A stretch of DNA of 64,000 bases from Orientallactaga sibirica (lineage: Eukaryota; Chordata; Mammalia; Rodentia; Dipodidae), in the NCBI GenBank assembly GCA_036365145.1, contig JAEOAD010000982.1, positions 6,660,001-6,724,000 on the forward strand, given 5' to 3'. Made by a program: the position numbers and the translations under genes. Shown one piece after another: positions 10,560-19,974 of the stretch (position 1 is the first letter of the stretch; each line of letters starts with the position of its first letter). A model generated the notes under the pieces. That model worked only from the letters and a program-made list of their open reading frames with translations, ran no database searches and had not been told where the DNA came from.

Positions 10560-10985
10560 GTTACCACTCCTATCTGGTATTTGTCTTTCTATGTCTGGCT
10601 TATTTCACTTAACATGTATCCTCCAGTTCCATCCATTTTTGATTCACATGACAGAATTTCATTGCTTACGGCTGAATAGTACTCAATTGTGTGTATACCA
10701 AATGTTCTTTGTTCATCTATTGACAGGTACCTAGGCTGATTCTTCATCTTAGCTATTCTGAATAGGGACACAAATATTGCTGTGGTTTCCTGACTTCATT
10801 TCCTTTGTATATATACCAGAAGTGGTAGATCATATGGTTGGTTATTTTTCTTTTTGAGAAACTACCATACTCTTTTACATAGTGACTGGACTAATTTACA
10901 TTCCTGCCAACAGTTCCCTTTTCTCCAGATACTCTCCATAATTTTTTTTTTTTGTTTTGATAATAGCCATTCCGACTGATTTTAG
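10560..10985 (-). pseudogene. L1 ORF2p C-terminal remnant, old
   Basis: A reversed 60-codon frame at 10,589-10,771 keeps weak ORF2 tail words (IAKMKNQPRYLSIDEQ, GIHTIEYYSAV) with a deletion. Flanking words such as TTTACATTCCTGCCAACAG match reversed L1. Confidence 0.65.
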
Positions 10986-10996
10986 ATTGTGTTTCA

Positions 10997-11030
10997 CATA
11001 GATAGATAGACAGACAGACAGATAGATAGG
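10997..11030. repeat. (GATA)/(GACA)n short tandem repeat
   Basis: Alternating GATA and GACA units at the tail of the adjoining reversed B1. Confidence 0.85.
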
Positions 11031-11147
11031 TTTTTGAGGTAGGGTCTCACTCTAGCCCAGGCTGACCTGGAATTCACTATGTAGTCTCAGGGTGGCCTTG
11101 AACTCAGGGCGATCCTCCTACTTCTGCATGTGCCATCATGCCCAGCT
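11031..11147 (-). mobile_element. B1 SINE, internally deleted
   Basis: Reverse copy that jumps from CTACTTCTGC to ATGTGCCATCATGCCCAGC, so the GTGCTGGGATTAAAGG segment is missing. Confidence 0.82.
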
Positions 11148-11354
11148 TTTATTTTTTAATTTACTTATTAGAGACAGAGAGGGAGGGGAAGAAAGAAAGA
11201 GAATGGGAGTGCCAGGGCCTCTAACCACTGCAAAGAAACTCCAGACATATGCATCACCTTGTGCATCTGGCTTACGTGGGACCTGGAGAATTGAACTTGA
11301 GTCCTTAGGCTTCACAGGCAAGCACCTTAATTGCTAAGCCATTTCTCCAGCCCA
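11148..11354 (-). mobile_element. tRNA/ID-headed SINE
   Basis: Reverse copy with GAAAGAAAGAGAATGGG and AGCCATTTCTCCAGCCC. Confidence 0.87.
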
Positions 11355-11356
11355 TT

Positions 11357-11500
11357 GTTTTGAGGCAGGGTCTCGCTCTAGCTCAGGCAGACCTGGAATT
11401 TACTATGTAGTCTCAGGCTGGCCGCAAACTCATGGTGATCCTTGTACCTCTGCCTACTGAGTGCTGGGATTAAAGGCGTGCACCACCACATCCAGCGTTT
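11357..11500 (-). mobile_element. B1 SINE
   Basis: Reverse copy; left end TTTTGAGGCAGGGTCTCGC directly follows the previous SINE. Confidence 0.87.
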
Positions 11501-11574
11501 CTTTTTTATTTTTAGTTTTTTTAAATATTAATTTTTATTTTATATTAATTACAACAGGCTATTCTCTTATTAAA

Positions 11575-11778
11575 TATTTTTAAGATTTATTTTTATTTAT
11601 TAGAGATGGAGAGAGAGAGAGAGTGAGAATGGGTGCACCAGGGCCTCTAGGCACTGTAAACAAACTCCAGATGCATGCACTACATGTGCATCTGGCTTAC
11701 ATGGGACCTGGAGAATTGAACCTGGGTCCTTAGGCTTCACAGGCATGCTCCTTAACCACTAAGCCACCTCTCCAGCCC
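11575..11778 (-). mobile_element. tRNA/ID-headed SINE
   Basis: Reverse copy inserted in L1 sequence. CAGGCTATTCTCTT (11,555) and CAGGTTATTCTCTT (11,779) form an imperfect duplicated flank. Confidence 0.85.
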
Positions 11779-12975
11779 CAGGTTATTCTCTTTTATACCC
11801 TTGGCTGAGTTCCCATTTTCCTGGGGGCCCTCTCAGTGGGGTTATGGTATTCACTGTGGGGTCATAAAGGCCTCAGTCACTCCCTGTGGGGTAGCTGGGG
11901 ACCATGTCTCAGGATGTTTCTATCCACACTATGGGTCTTACAAACTTTCTGCTCCATCTTCTACAATGTTCCCTGAGCCATGACAGGCCTGTTGGCAGTC
12001 TGATTTAGTGTTGGGTTCTCTATAGCCTCTGCATTTCTGTTTTGATAGGTTTTGGTTGATCATCATATTTATCACCATCATCCTGGGACTTGTTATAAGA
12101 CTAGCTCACTATAGTTTTGATTTGCCATTCACTAGTAGCTAATGATATTAAAACATTTTCATGCATTTATTGGACATTTGAATTTCTTCTTTTGAAAAGT
12201 GTCTACTCAGATCGTTTGTCAATTTTTTATTGGATTACTTAGTTTTCTGAGTTCTTTGTATATTCTGTATATTAATCCTGTCACATGAATAGCTGTCAAA
12301 CAAGTTTCTTCCCATTCTGTAGGTCACCTCTTCAGTAGGCTGACCAATTCCTTTGGTGTGCAGTGCATTTTAATTTGATGTAACCTGTTTGTCAACCTTT
12401 GTTTTGTTTCCTGTGCTTTTAGAGTCTTATATAGAAAATCATTGCATGCATCAATATCTTAAAATGTTTCTCCTATTTTGCTTTAGTAGTTTTATAGTTT
12501 TGGGTGTAACATTAAGGTCTTTGATCCATTTTTATTTTTGTATGGTGTAAGAGATAGGGGTCAACTTTCATTCTTCTGCATGTAATTAAGCTGTTTCCAC
12601 AGCAACCTTGAAGTGTTTGCTGAGGCTATTCTTTCTTCAATCTCCATTGAATGCATAAATTTATCCTGGGATCCTCTATTCTGTTCACTACATCTATGTA
12701 CATGATCTTATGCCAGTACCATGATGCTTGGGTTGCTATGGCTCTGTAATAGGTCTTGAAATCAGGTATTGTGATGCCTTTTGTTTTGATTTTTTTTTCC
12801 TCAAGATTTTGTTGGCTGTTTGGGTCTTTGGTGCTTCCATATGAATTTTAGGAGTTGCTTCTAATCTTGTGAATAATGTCATTGGTATTTTGGTGAGAAT
12901 GACATTGTTTCTTTAGATCACTTTGGGTAATATGGACAATATTAATTCTTCCAGTCCATGAATGTGAGAGGTGTT
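11779..12975 (-). mobile_element. L1 3' UTR variant and older L1 ORF2-region sequence
   Basis: 11,779-12,075 matches the second 3' UTR subtype (CCCTGAGCCATGACAGG). 12,080-12,975 is an older L1 ORF2-type stretch in reverse, with ATGCCAGTACCATGATGC and CATATGAATTTTAGG. It may be two overlapping insertions. Confidence 0.65.
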
Positions 12976-13330
12976 GCAGTTACCTTCTTGTTGCTGGGAC
13001 AAACATCTGGTCAGAAGCAGCTTATGGGATGAAAGGGTTTATTTCAAGCTAACAGATTCCAGGGGAAGAAATTCCACTATGCTAGAAGAAGCTGGCTCAC
13101 TTTAGAATCCATAGCAGAGAGAGACACAAACAGAGAGAAGCCAATAGTAGCAAGCATCAACAGCCAGAGCTCAAACTGACTCTCTATACACCTAGTAGGG
13201 CTGGACTCAAGATCTGCCCCGAGTGACACCTCTGCCAGCAAGGCTTTTGCCTGATAGAAACTTAAGTTGAAAACTTAATAAAAAATACCTCAGGCTATGG
13301 GGGGCATGCATTTATGTTCAAACTACCACA
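12976..13330. mobile_element. Rodent interspersed repeat, URR1/hAT-like
   Basis: It begins GTTGCAGTTACCTTCTTGTTGCTGG and ends ATGTTCAAACTACCACAG. It shares its right end with 33,566-33,625 and 43,735-44,120. The L1 context on either side suggests it inserted into L1. The class is inferred from remembered rodent repeats, so confidence is limited. Confidence 0.45.
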
Positions 13331-13379
13331 GGAGGTCTTTCCATCTTCTAATGTCTTCTTTAATTTCTTCAGTGATTTT

Positions 13380-13532
13380 TTTGTTTTGTTTTTTTGAGGT
13401 AGGGTCTCACGCTTGTCCAGGCTGACCTGGAATTCACTATGTAGTCTCAGGGTGACCTCAAAGTCATGGCCATCCTCCTACCTGTGCCTCCCGAGTGCTG
13501 GGATTAAAGGTGTGCACCACCATGCCCAGCTT
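13380..13532 (-). mobile_element. B1 SINE
   Basis: Reverse copy. TTCTTCAGTGATTTTTTT before and TTCTTCAATGAGTATTTTT after are the duplicated flanks. Confidence 0.9.
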
Positions 13533-13544
13533 CTTCAATGAGTA

Positions 13545-14930
13545 TTTTTAAGTTATGTACATAGTGTGTATACAGCCATGTTGGTACCATCGTTAGCCTC
13601 CTCCCTGTCCTCCCTCTTCCAAAGGGACCCTCCTCATTGGGGAATGTGGGTCATACAATGTGGGGGTAGCCATCAGTTATGGGGAACAGGCAATGTCTCT
13701 GTGCATAATGTCCCAATTTGTGGATCTGACAATCTTTCCATGAATTTCTCTTCTGTGAATTTCCCTGAGCCATGTTGGGTTTGTTTTAGGTCTACTTTAC
13801 TGATGAGGTCTTCGGAGCCTCTGTGTCTCTGGATATCTGGTTTGGTAGGACTTGAGTGTTTTCTATGTATATCTCCTTCACCCTTGTGCTGGTATCAGGT
13901 TCACCAAGAAAGCAGACCTCTTTCTCATTTCCCCAATTACTCTATGGTTTCAGCTGGGCCCTGGTGAGGTGTGATGGGCTGATTCTCTCCTCAGGTTCTG
14001 CGTCCATCTGAAAAAGAGAAACAGATTCTCCAACAGAGAGTGAAGTCAGCACCAGATAATGGGATAACCATTATTATTTTAGAGAGAATTTAATAGATGT
14101 AGGCCCTCTTGTGGCCCACGATTGGTGTGAGCTTGGATATGGTTCTGACTTGTTTCCCAGTTCCAGCTATGGGTTCCATTCCACTGAGAGGATCTATTAG
14201 TCAAATCAAGAGCAGTTGGTTACCTACCATGGCTGTGTGCCACTATTGCACTTGTGTGAGCATCACGTCAGGTTGTTTGCTCCTGAGTAGCTTAGACCAC
14301 TGGTTGTTTGGACAGATGTTGGTCATTTTCCCCCAGTCACTCATGTAGCACCTTGTGGCACTAGACAAGCTGTCTGGGAACTGACTCTCTTCCAGATTCC
14401 AGCCACATCACCCACTCCATGTTCTGTTCCAACAGCATATAGTGTCTTTGGCAGTAGGGTCTTACCATTAACCTTTGGTGGGTCATCAAGTACTCTGACA
14501 GAAATCTGTCTTCTTTGGAGAAATCTTGTAGGTCTCTCTGATCAACAGCTCATTGTGGGTGTTAACCGTATGCTGTTACTAAGAGTTACAGGCCAGTGCC
14601 AAGGGAAAAGAAGGAAGAAAAAGGTAATATGAAAGAGATGGGGGGGAGAGATAGAAAGAGGAGAAGATTAAGGTTAGCTTTCATCATACCCTCTTCAGGG
14701 TCCTGTGATTCAGGTGTTCCCTATAAGGACCTGATGAAGGTTCAACTTTTTAGTCTGTCTTTCAGGATATAGGATTTTATGGTACCATTTCCACTTGGTC
14801 CATTTTTAGGTGCCCCCTCCACCCTTACCCTCCCCTCCCACCTTACCCTCCCTATTGTCTGGTCCTCAAGATATTTATTAGGTGTGTCAGCATCTTGGGC
14901 AGATTCAGGTTAGGAGCCACAGGTGAGTGA
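13545..14930 (-). mobile_element. L1 3' UTR, second subtype (longest copy)
   Basis: Begins GTTATGTACATAGTGTG and runs about 1.4 kb to the ORF2 tail at 14,930. A short piece of the same left end is found at 53,820. Confidence 0.65.
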
Positions 14931-15118
14931 GACCATGCGATGATTATCTTTCTGTGATTGGGTGAGTTCACTGAGAATGATCTGTTCCATGTTTGACCAT
15001 TTTTCTTCAAATTTCATTGTGTCATTTTCCTTACTGCTGTGTAGAATTCCATAGTATAGATATACCACATCTTGGTTATCCATTCTTCTAATGATGGACA
15101 TCTGGGTTTGTGGTTCCT
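14931..15118 (-). pseudogene. L1 ORF2p C-terminal fragment, truncated
   Basis: The reverse frame keeps the ORF2 tail (NDTMKFEEKWSNMEQIILSE, LTQSQKDNHRMVSLTCGS). Upstream the frame passes into unrelated LTR-like sequence at about 15,120, where the ORF2 match stops. Confidence 0.75.
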
Positions 15119-15121
15119 GGT

Positions 15122-15768
15122 TGTCCTGGGGCCATGGTGCTTCAGTGTCCCAGGGGCATCCAGGCAAAGGCAGAGCAGGGTCTTGAGTAGCTGTGAGTGC
15201 AATGGGAAGAAACACCCTGGAGACAGTTTCAGAGAACAGCTCATTTATTTGCTAGTGGAATGGGCTAATAAGTGTTTGTGAAAGAGTGGGAAGAGGTATG
15301 AGTATGTACGGGTCATAAGGGGATTGGTCAGTTCAAAGGTCCTGGGGATGCCTAATTAGCACATAGTGACATCAAGGGTGAGCAGGAGAGGGTCACATGG
15401 TCTAAGTAGTGGGGAAAGGTATAGGGAATGGGTCGTAGGGAGATTGGCTTGCGAAGGCTGCTGGCTGATACCTCATTAACATATAGTGACAAAAGCAGAG
15501 AAAGGTCACAAGGCTCCAGGGACAGTGAAACCTAAGTGTTATCAGGATGTCCAGGTGCACTCTTGCCAGTCTCGAGATTGTCGGGGTTGGGGAGGGGTCT
15601 GGACTCACTGCAACCTCAGGGGCAGGGAGCAGCCTCACTCCTGCCAGTCTTGAGATTATCGGGGTTGGAGCTCACTGCAACCTTGGGGTGACCCTAGTCA
15701 TCCCTGACAACTCAAGTCTGCCTCCAGTAGCCTGTGGGCCTTCAACCATGCCCTACGTACAGTGAACA
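15122..15768 (-). mobile_element. LTR-like block with internal duplications
   Basis: It starts TGTCCTGGGG and ends CAGTGAACA, so it has TG...CA ends. The reverse strand has AATAAA (15,242-15,252 region). Two internal near-duplications are visible: CACATAGTGACATC / CATATAGTGACAAA, and TGCCAGTCTCGAGATTGTCG / TGCCAGTCTTGAGATTATCG. I see no convincing TSD, so the solo-LTR call is tentative. Confidence 0.4.
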
Positions 15769-15800
15769 TATTTTTATATTCATCAAAAACATCTAATAGA

Positions 15801-16015
15801 GGGCTGGGGAAATGGCTTAGCAGTTAAGGCACATGCCTGCAAAGCCTAAGGACCTGGGTTTGATTCCCCAGGACCCATGAGAGCCAGATGCACAAGGGCA
15901 CATGTGTCTGGAGTTCGTTTTCAGTGGCTGGAGGCCCTGGAGAGCCCATTTGCTCTTTGTTTCTGTTTCTTCCTCTCTCTCTGTCTCTCAAATAAACAAA
16001 TAAAATATATTTTTA
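15801..16015 (+). mobile_element. tRNA/ID-headed SINE (train member 1)
   Basis: Forward copy; preceded by ACATCTAATAGAG. Confidence 0.88.
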
Positions 16016-16028
16016 AAAAGTTCTAATA

Positions 16029-16185
16029 GGGCCAGGTGTGGTGGTGCACGCCTTTAATCCCAGTGCTCGGGAGGCAGAGGTAGGAGGATTGCCATGAGTT
16101 TGAGGCCACCTTGAGACTACATAGTTAATTCCAGATCAGCCTGGACCAGAGTGAGACCCTACCTTGAAAAACAAAAAAAAAAAAA
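16029..16185 (+). mobile_element. B1 SINE (train member 2)
   Basis: Forward copy flanked by AAAAAGTTCTAATAGGG on both sides, an excellent TSD. Confidence 0.93.
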
Positions 16186-16195
16186 GTTCTAATAG

Positions 16196-16405
16196 GGCTG
16201 GAGATATGGTTTAGCAGTTAAGGCACTTGCCATCAAAGCCTAATGACCTGGGTTTGATTCCACAGTACCCACATAAAGCCAGATGCACAAGGTGGTGCAT
16301 GCTCTTGGAGTTCATTTGCAGTGGCTAGAGGCCCTGGCATGCCCATTCTGTCTCTATCTGCCTCTTTCTTCCTCTCTCTCAAATAAAATTTTAAAAAATT
16401 CTTTA
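16196..16405 (+). mobile_element. tRNA/ID-headed SINE (train member 3)
   Basis: Forward copy following the second TTCTAATAGGG. Confidence 0.87.
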
Positions 16406-16419
16406 AAAAGTTTAAAACG

Positions 16420-16645
16420 GAGCTGGAGAGATGGTTTCGTGGTTAAGGCACGTGCCTACAAAGCCAAAGGATTCAAGTTTGATTCCTGAGGATCCACATA
16501 AGCCAGGTGCACAAAGTGGCACATGTGTCTGGAGTTTGTTTGCAGTGGCAAGAGACCCTGGTGCGCCCATTCTCTCTATCTTACTCTTTCTCTTTCTATC
16601 TCTCTCAAATAAATAAATAATAATAAAAATTTAAAGTTTTTAAAA
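16420..16645 (+). mobile_element. tRNA/ID-headed SINE (train member 4)
   Basis: Forward copy starting GAGCTGGAGAGATGG, with an AAATAAATAAATAATAATA tail. Confidence 0.87.
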
Positions 16646-16654
16646 AGATCTAAT

Positions 16655-16803
16655 AAAGCTGTGTGTGATAGCACCCACCTTTAATCCCAGCACTTGGGAG
16701 GCAGAGGTAGGAGGTTCGCTGTAAGTTTGAGGCCAGCCTGGGACTACAGAGTGAGATCCAGGTCAGCCTGGGCTAGAGCTAGACCCTACCTCTGGGAAAA
16801 AAA
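16655..16803 (+). mobile_element. B1 SINE (train member 5)
   Basis: Forward copy with GATCTAATAAAG before and AAATCTAATAAAACC after. Confidence 0.9.
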
Positions 16804-16813
16804 AATCTAATAA

Positions 16814-16925
16814 AACCAGGTGTGATGACCTACCCGTATAATCTTTGCACTCAGAAGGCTGAGGAAGATCAACATTTGAAGCTTGCTTAGACTACATAAC
16901 AAGACCTTGTCTGAAATTAAAAGCA
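16814..16925 (+). mobile_element. Old B1-like SINE (train member 6)
   Basis: Diverged forward copy (CCAGGTGTGATGACC ... AGACCTTGTCTGAAATTAAA). Confidence 0.6.
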
Positions 16926-16929
16926 AATC

Positions 16930-17186
16930 TAGGGCTGGAGAGATAGCTTAGTGGTTAAGGCGCCTGCCTGCTAAGCCTAAGAACCTGGTTCCAATCTCCA
17001 GGTCCCACAATTAGTCAGATGCAAAGTGACACAAGGGCGCAATGCCACACTTGCCCACAAGGGGGCGCACACATCTGGATTTCATTCAGAGCAGCTAAGA
17101 GACTGCTGGTGCGCCTATTCTCTATCTGTCTCCCTCTCCCTCTCTCTCTGAATGTCTCTCTCCAAAAAAAAAAAAAAATAAAAAGC
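16930..17186 (+). mobile_element. tRNA/ID-headed SINE, CTCF-like variant 1 (train member 7)
   Basis: Forward copy with an extra segment holding ACAAGGGCGCAATGCC and then CCCACAAGGGGGCGCAC at 17,054-17,070. Flanked by AGCAAATCTAG on both sides. Confidence 0.87.
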
Positions 17187-17191
17187 AAATC

Positions 17192-17298
17192 TAGTGCCTG
17201 GTGTGCAATGGCTCCAACTACTTGAGAAATAGAGGGAAGCAGATTGTTTGAGCTCAAGAGCTTGAGACCAGCCTGGGCAACATAGTGAAAAAGAAAGA
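17192..17298 (+). mobile_element. Old 7SL-derived (B1/Alu-like) fragment
   Basis: GAGACCAGCCTGGGCAACAT is the deepest-conserved 7SL-derived SINE phrase. The rest is diverged. Confidence 0.6.
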
Positions 17299-17299
17299 A

Positions 17300-17490
17300 A
17301 AAGGAAGAAATGAAGGAATGGAGGGACAGAGGAAGGGAAGGAAATTTGCTACATAGTAACTTTTCCATGACAGTACCTTAAATGAGTTGTCATGAGCATA
17401 TGGTAGTTTGTACTTGTCCAGCTTCATACACAATATATGCAAAATTCGATTTTTATTCACATGACTATTCCATTAGAATTAATTTCTAGG
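17300..17490. other. Non-coding sequence, no feature recognised
   Basis: A purine-rich tract (AAGGAAGAAATGAAGGAATGG) followed by unassigned sequence. Confidence 0.35.
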
Positions 17491-17712
17491 GGGCTGGAGA
17501 GAGTGCTTAATGGTTAAGACACTTGCCTGAGAAGCCTAAGGACCCAGGTTCAATTCCCCAGTATCCACATAAGCCAGATGCATAAGGTGGTGCATGTGTC
17601 TGGAGTTCGTTTGCAGTGGCTAGAGGCCCTGACATGCCTTTCTTTCTATCTGCCTCTTTCTCTTTTTTTTTCTCTCTCAAATCAGTAAATAAATAAAATA
17701 TTTTTTAAATGA
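17491..17712 (+). mobile_element. tRNA/ID-headed SINE
   Basis: Forward copy flanked by GAATTAATTTCTAGGGG on both sides (17,475 and 17,711), a long clean TSD. Confidence 0.92.
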
Positions 17713-17726
17713 ATTAATTTCTAGGG

Positions 17727-18015
17727 GTCTGAGTAGGTGGCTTAATAGGGAAAATGCTTGCCACTGAACAATGAAGACCAGAGTTCAAATTTCTAGCACC
17801 CATATAAATGTCAGGTGGGTGTGGTGGTCTGCCTGTAATCCCACTGATCCAGAGGTGGAGATAAGATCCCTGTCTAGCTAAGCTAACCTAATCGGTGAGA
17901 TGGTTCAGTAAATAAAATTGAGAGCAATTGAAGAAGAAATTCATAGTCCACTTCTGGCCTCCACATGCATACACACATGTGTACATGTACCTGTATACAC
18001 ATATATGCCACACAC
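17727..18015 (+). mobile_element. B4-like composite SINE
   Basis: ID-like head, a mid part with GTGTGGTGGTCTGCC, then CTTCTGGCCTCCACATGCAT and ACACATGTGTACATG. It is followed by GAATTAATCTCTAG, a third diverged copy of the flank above. Confidence 0.7.
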
Positions 18016-18065
18016 ACAAGAATTAATCTCTAGAAGTAAAGCTATTTGATCAAGGAATACATACA

Positions 18066-18240
18066 TATATATTATAATTTAAACTGGTATGTGGCAGACA
18101 CTTGCAATCCCAGCAGTTGGGATGTAGAAACAGTAAGATCAGGAGTTCAAGACCAGCTTTGGCTACATGGCAAGTTGGAGGATAGCCTAGGATGCATGAG
18201 AACCTATATAAAAAATAGAAAAAATAATACTACTAAATAA
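18066..18240 (+). mobile_element. Old B1-like SINE
   Basis: Forward diverged copy: TTGCAATCCCAGCAGTTGGG and GTTCAAGACCAGC. Confidence 0.55.
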
Positions 18241-18242
18241 AA

Positions 18243-18418
18243 GATACATAATACAAAATAATAACCTTTCCCAAGATATCTAGATTCTAATCATTAGAAC
18301 CTTACATGGAAAAAAGATGCTTACAGGTAGGTTAAATTAAACATGACAAAATTGGGAGAATATTCTGGATGATGAGTGGGTCCACTGTCCTCACAAAGAC
18401 CTTTATAAAGGAAGTGTG
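18243..18418 (+). mobile_element. MLT1-type MaLR LTR, left part
   Basis: ACCTTACATGGAAAAAAGATG, ATTCTGGATGATGAGTGGG and a CTTTATAAAGG end follow the order of an ancient MaLR LTR. The right part resumes at 18,925 beyond an inserted retroviral LTR. Confidence 0.55.
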
Positions 18419-18419
18419 T

Positions 18420-18924
18420 AGGTTCCTTCACCGGTAGTTCCCCAGGTAGTTCTGTTTCCTCACACGGGGCACCAGTTGCCGGTTCTTTTCCTCCACCACC
18501 GGCAGGTAGAGCGGAAGAGAGAGAGTTGGGCCAGCCGCTTCTCTCGAGGCTGAGCGGGAAGGTGGGTGTTGCAGCTCAAAAACCTCCCCAAGCCACCGGG
18601 GAAAAGAAAACCACATTGAGCCGGGAGTCCGTCAAGGGCAGAAAAACTTGGTTTATTGTCATGGGAAGGTGTTTTTGAGAAAGAGGGTGGGAAGAAGGAT
18701 GAGAAAAAGGTGTAAGGGCCAATATTATTTCACCACGTCAGCAGTAGCTGGGCGGAGGCAGTTTCAGCTTAGGTGCTGAGTCACTCCAAGGACAGGTCGC
18801 AAAACTCTACTCAGGCTCCGGAAGCTCGACTAGGCCTCACAAGCGGGAGTAGGCCAAGGACAGGTAAACTCTGGCTAGGCTCAGAACCACTAGGCCTCAC
18901 ACGGGGGCCTCTTAGGGCCCAACA
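18420..18924 (-). mobile_element. Truncated endogenous retrovirus: LTR plus primer binding site
   Basis: The reverse-strand LTR is 18,924 down to 18,477 (448 bp) with TG...CA ends and an AATAAA complement (TTTATT, about 18,651). Two bases after it lies an 18-base match to the 3' end of an elongator tRNA-Met (18,457-18,474), the expected primer binding site. Only about 40 bases of leader follow before the host repeat resumes, so the provirus body and second LTR are gone. No gag, pol or env is visible. Confidence 0.7.
18457..18474 (-). promoter_or_regulatory. Retroviral primer binding site, tRNA-Met type
   Basis: On the + strand it reads TCCTCACACGGGGCACCA, which is the acceptor end (with CCA) of one elongator tRNA-Met isodecoder as I remember it. 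The spacing of 2 bases from the LTR end is canonical. Confidence 0.65.
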
Positions 18925-19078
18925 GACATGGGGAGATGGAAAGTCATAAAGGAGATAACAGTGATGGAAGCAGAGATTGGAGTAATGTGATTGCTATCTA
19001 GATAAAGGTCATCATTCCAGAAAGGTGAGCAACCTCTAGATTCTAGAAACTGGGAAGTCAGGAAAAGAATTCTTTTCT
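18925..19078 (+). mobile_element. MLT1-type MaLR LTR, right part
   Basis: GATGGAAGCAGAGATTGGAG, TGTGATTGCTATCTAG and CCTCTAGATTCTAGAAACTGG continue the LTR interrupted at 18,418. The distal end seems to reappear at about 21,570-21,655. Confidence 0.6.
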
Positions 19079-19258
19079 AGGGCTGGAGAGATGTCACACA
19101 ACACGAGGGCCTCTCCAGGGCCTGAAACTAAGTTCAAATCTCAAGATCCCATGTAAACAGCTGGGCATGGCCACCTGCACCTTTAACCACAGTACCACAC
19201 AGGAACTGAGGCCAAGAATGAGCTCTGGAATTAGTAAAAGGGAACTCAGGCTGAAAAC
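19079..19258 (+). mobile_element. Old ID/B4-like SINE
   Basis: Starts GGGCTGGAGAGATGTC and decays into GTAAACAGCTGGGCATGGCC. Confidence 0.5.
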
Positions 19259-19261
19259 AAG

Positions 19262-19392
19262 GCCCCAAACTGGGCATCGTGCCATACATCTTTAATCCCA
19301 ACATCCCAAAGCCCATGAGTTCAAGGCCAGCCTGGACAATGGAGTGAGCTTCAGGTCAGCCTGGGGAACCCTGCCTCAAGAAAAAAAAGTTA
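19262..19392 (+). mobile_element. Old B1-like SINE
   Basis: Forward diverged copy (CTGGGCATCGTGCCATACATC ... GCCTCAAGAAAAAAA). Confidence 0.65.
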
Positions 19393-19395
19393 TTG

Positions 19396-19542
19396 GGCTG
19401 GGTGTGGTGGCGCATGCCTTTAATCCCAGCACTCGGGAGGCAGAGGTAGGAGGATCACTGTGAGTTTGAGGCCACCCTGAGACTACATGGTGAATTCCAG
19501 GTCAGCCTGAGCTAAAGTGAAACCTTACCTTGAAAAAAAAAG
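19396..19542 (+). mobile_element. B1 SINE
   Basis: Forward copy flanked by AAGTTATTGG and TAGTTATTGG. Confidence 0.92.
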
Positions 19543-19654
19543 ATAGTTATTGGTTCACAATGGAAGAGAGTTGGAGCAACATACCACACATTTCATTTTG
19601 GCCTCCACTGGTAGGAGAATGAGGTGCTGCCAAGACACATACATGCACATACAC

Positions 19655-19659
<5 letters not shown>

Positions 19660-19699
<40 letters not shown>
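19660..19699. repeat. (CA)20 microsatellite
   Basis: Pure CA tract. Confidence 0.97.
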
Positions 19700-19701
<2 letters not shown>

Positions 19702-19784
19702 ATCATTTTCATTTTCCTAAGGAAACTGGAGAGAATTAAGTCCTGTTGCTACCTCAATTTCAGCTCAGGGAGACTCATTCAAAC

Positions 19785-19940
19785 TTCTTTTTTTTTTTTT
19801 TCCAAGGTAGGGTTTCACTCTAGCTCAGGCTGACCTGGAATTCACTCTGTAGTCTCAGGCTGGCCTCAAACTCACAGTGGTTCTCTTACCTCTGCCTCCC
19901 GATTGCTGGGATTAAAGGCATACGCTATTGCACCAGGTCA
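19785..19940 (-). mobile_element. B1 SINE
   Basis: Reverse copy; flank TCAAACTTCTT duplicated at 19,778 and 19,939. Confidence 0.92.
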
Positions 19941-19974
19941 AACTTCTTGTTATTAGAGATTTTAGGGTAAAATA

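Noticed and set aside
13566..13967. 133-codon forward frame
   Set aside because: It is antisense to an L1 3' UTR of the second subtype.
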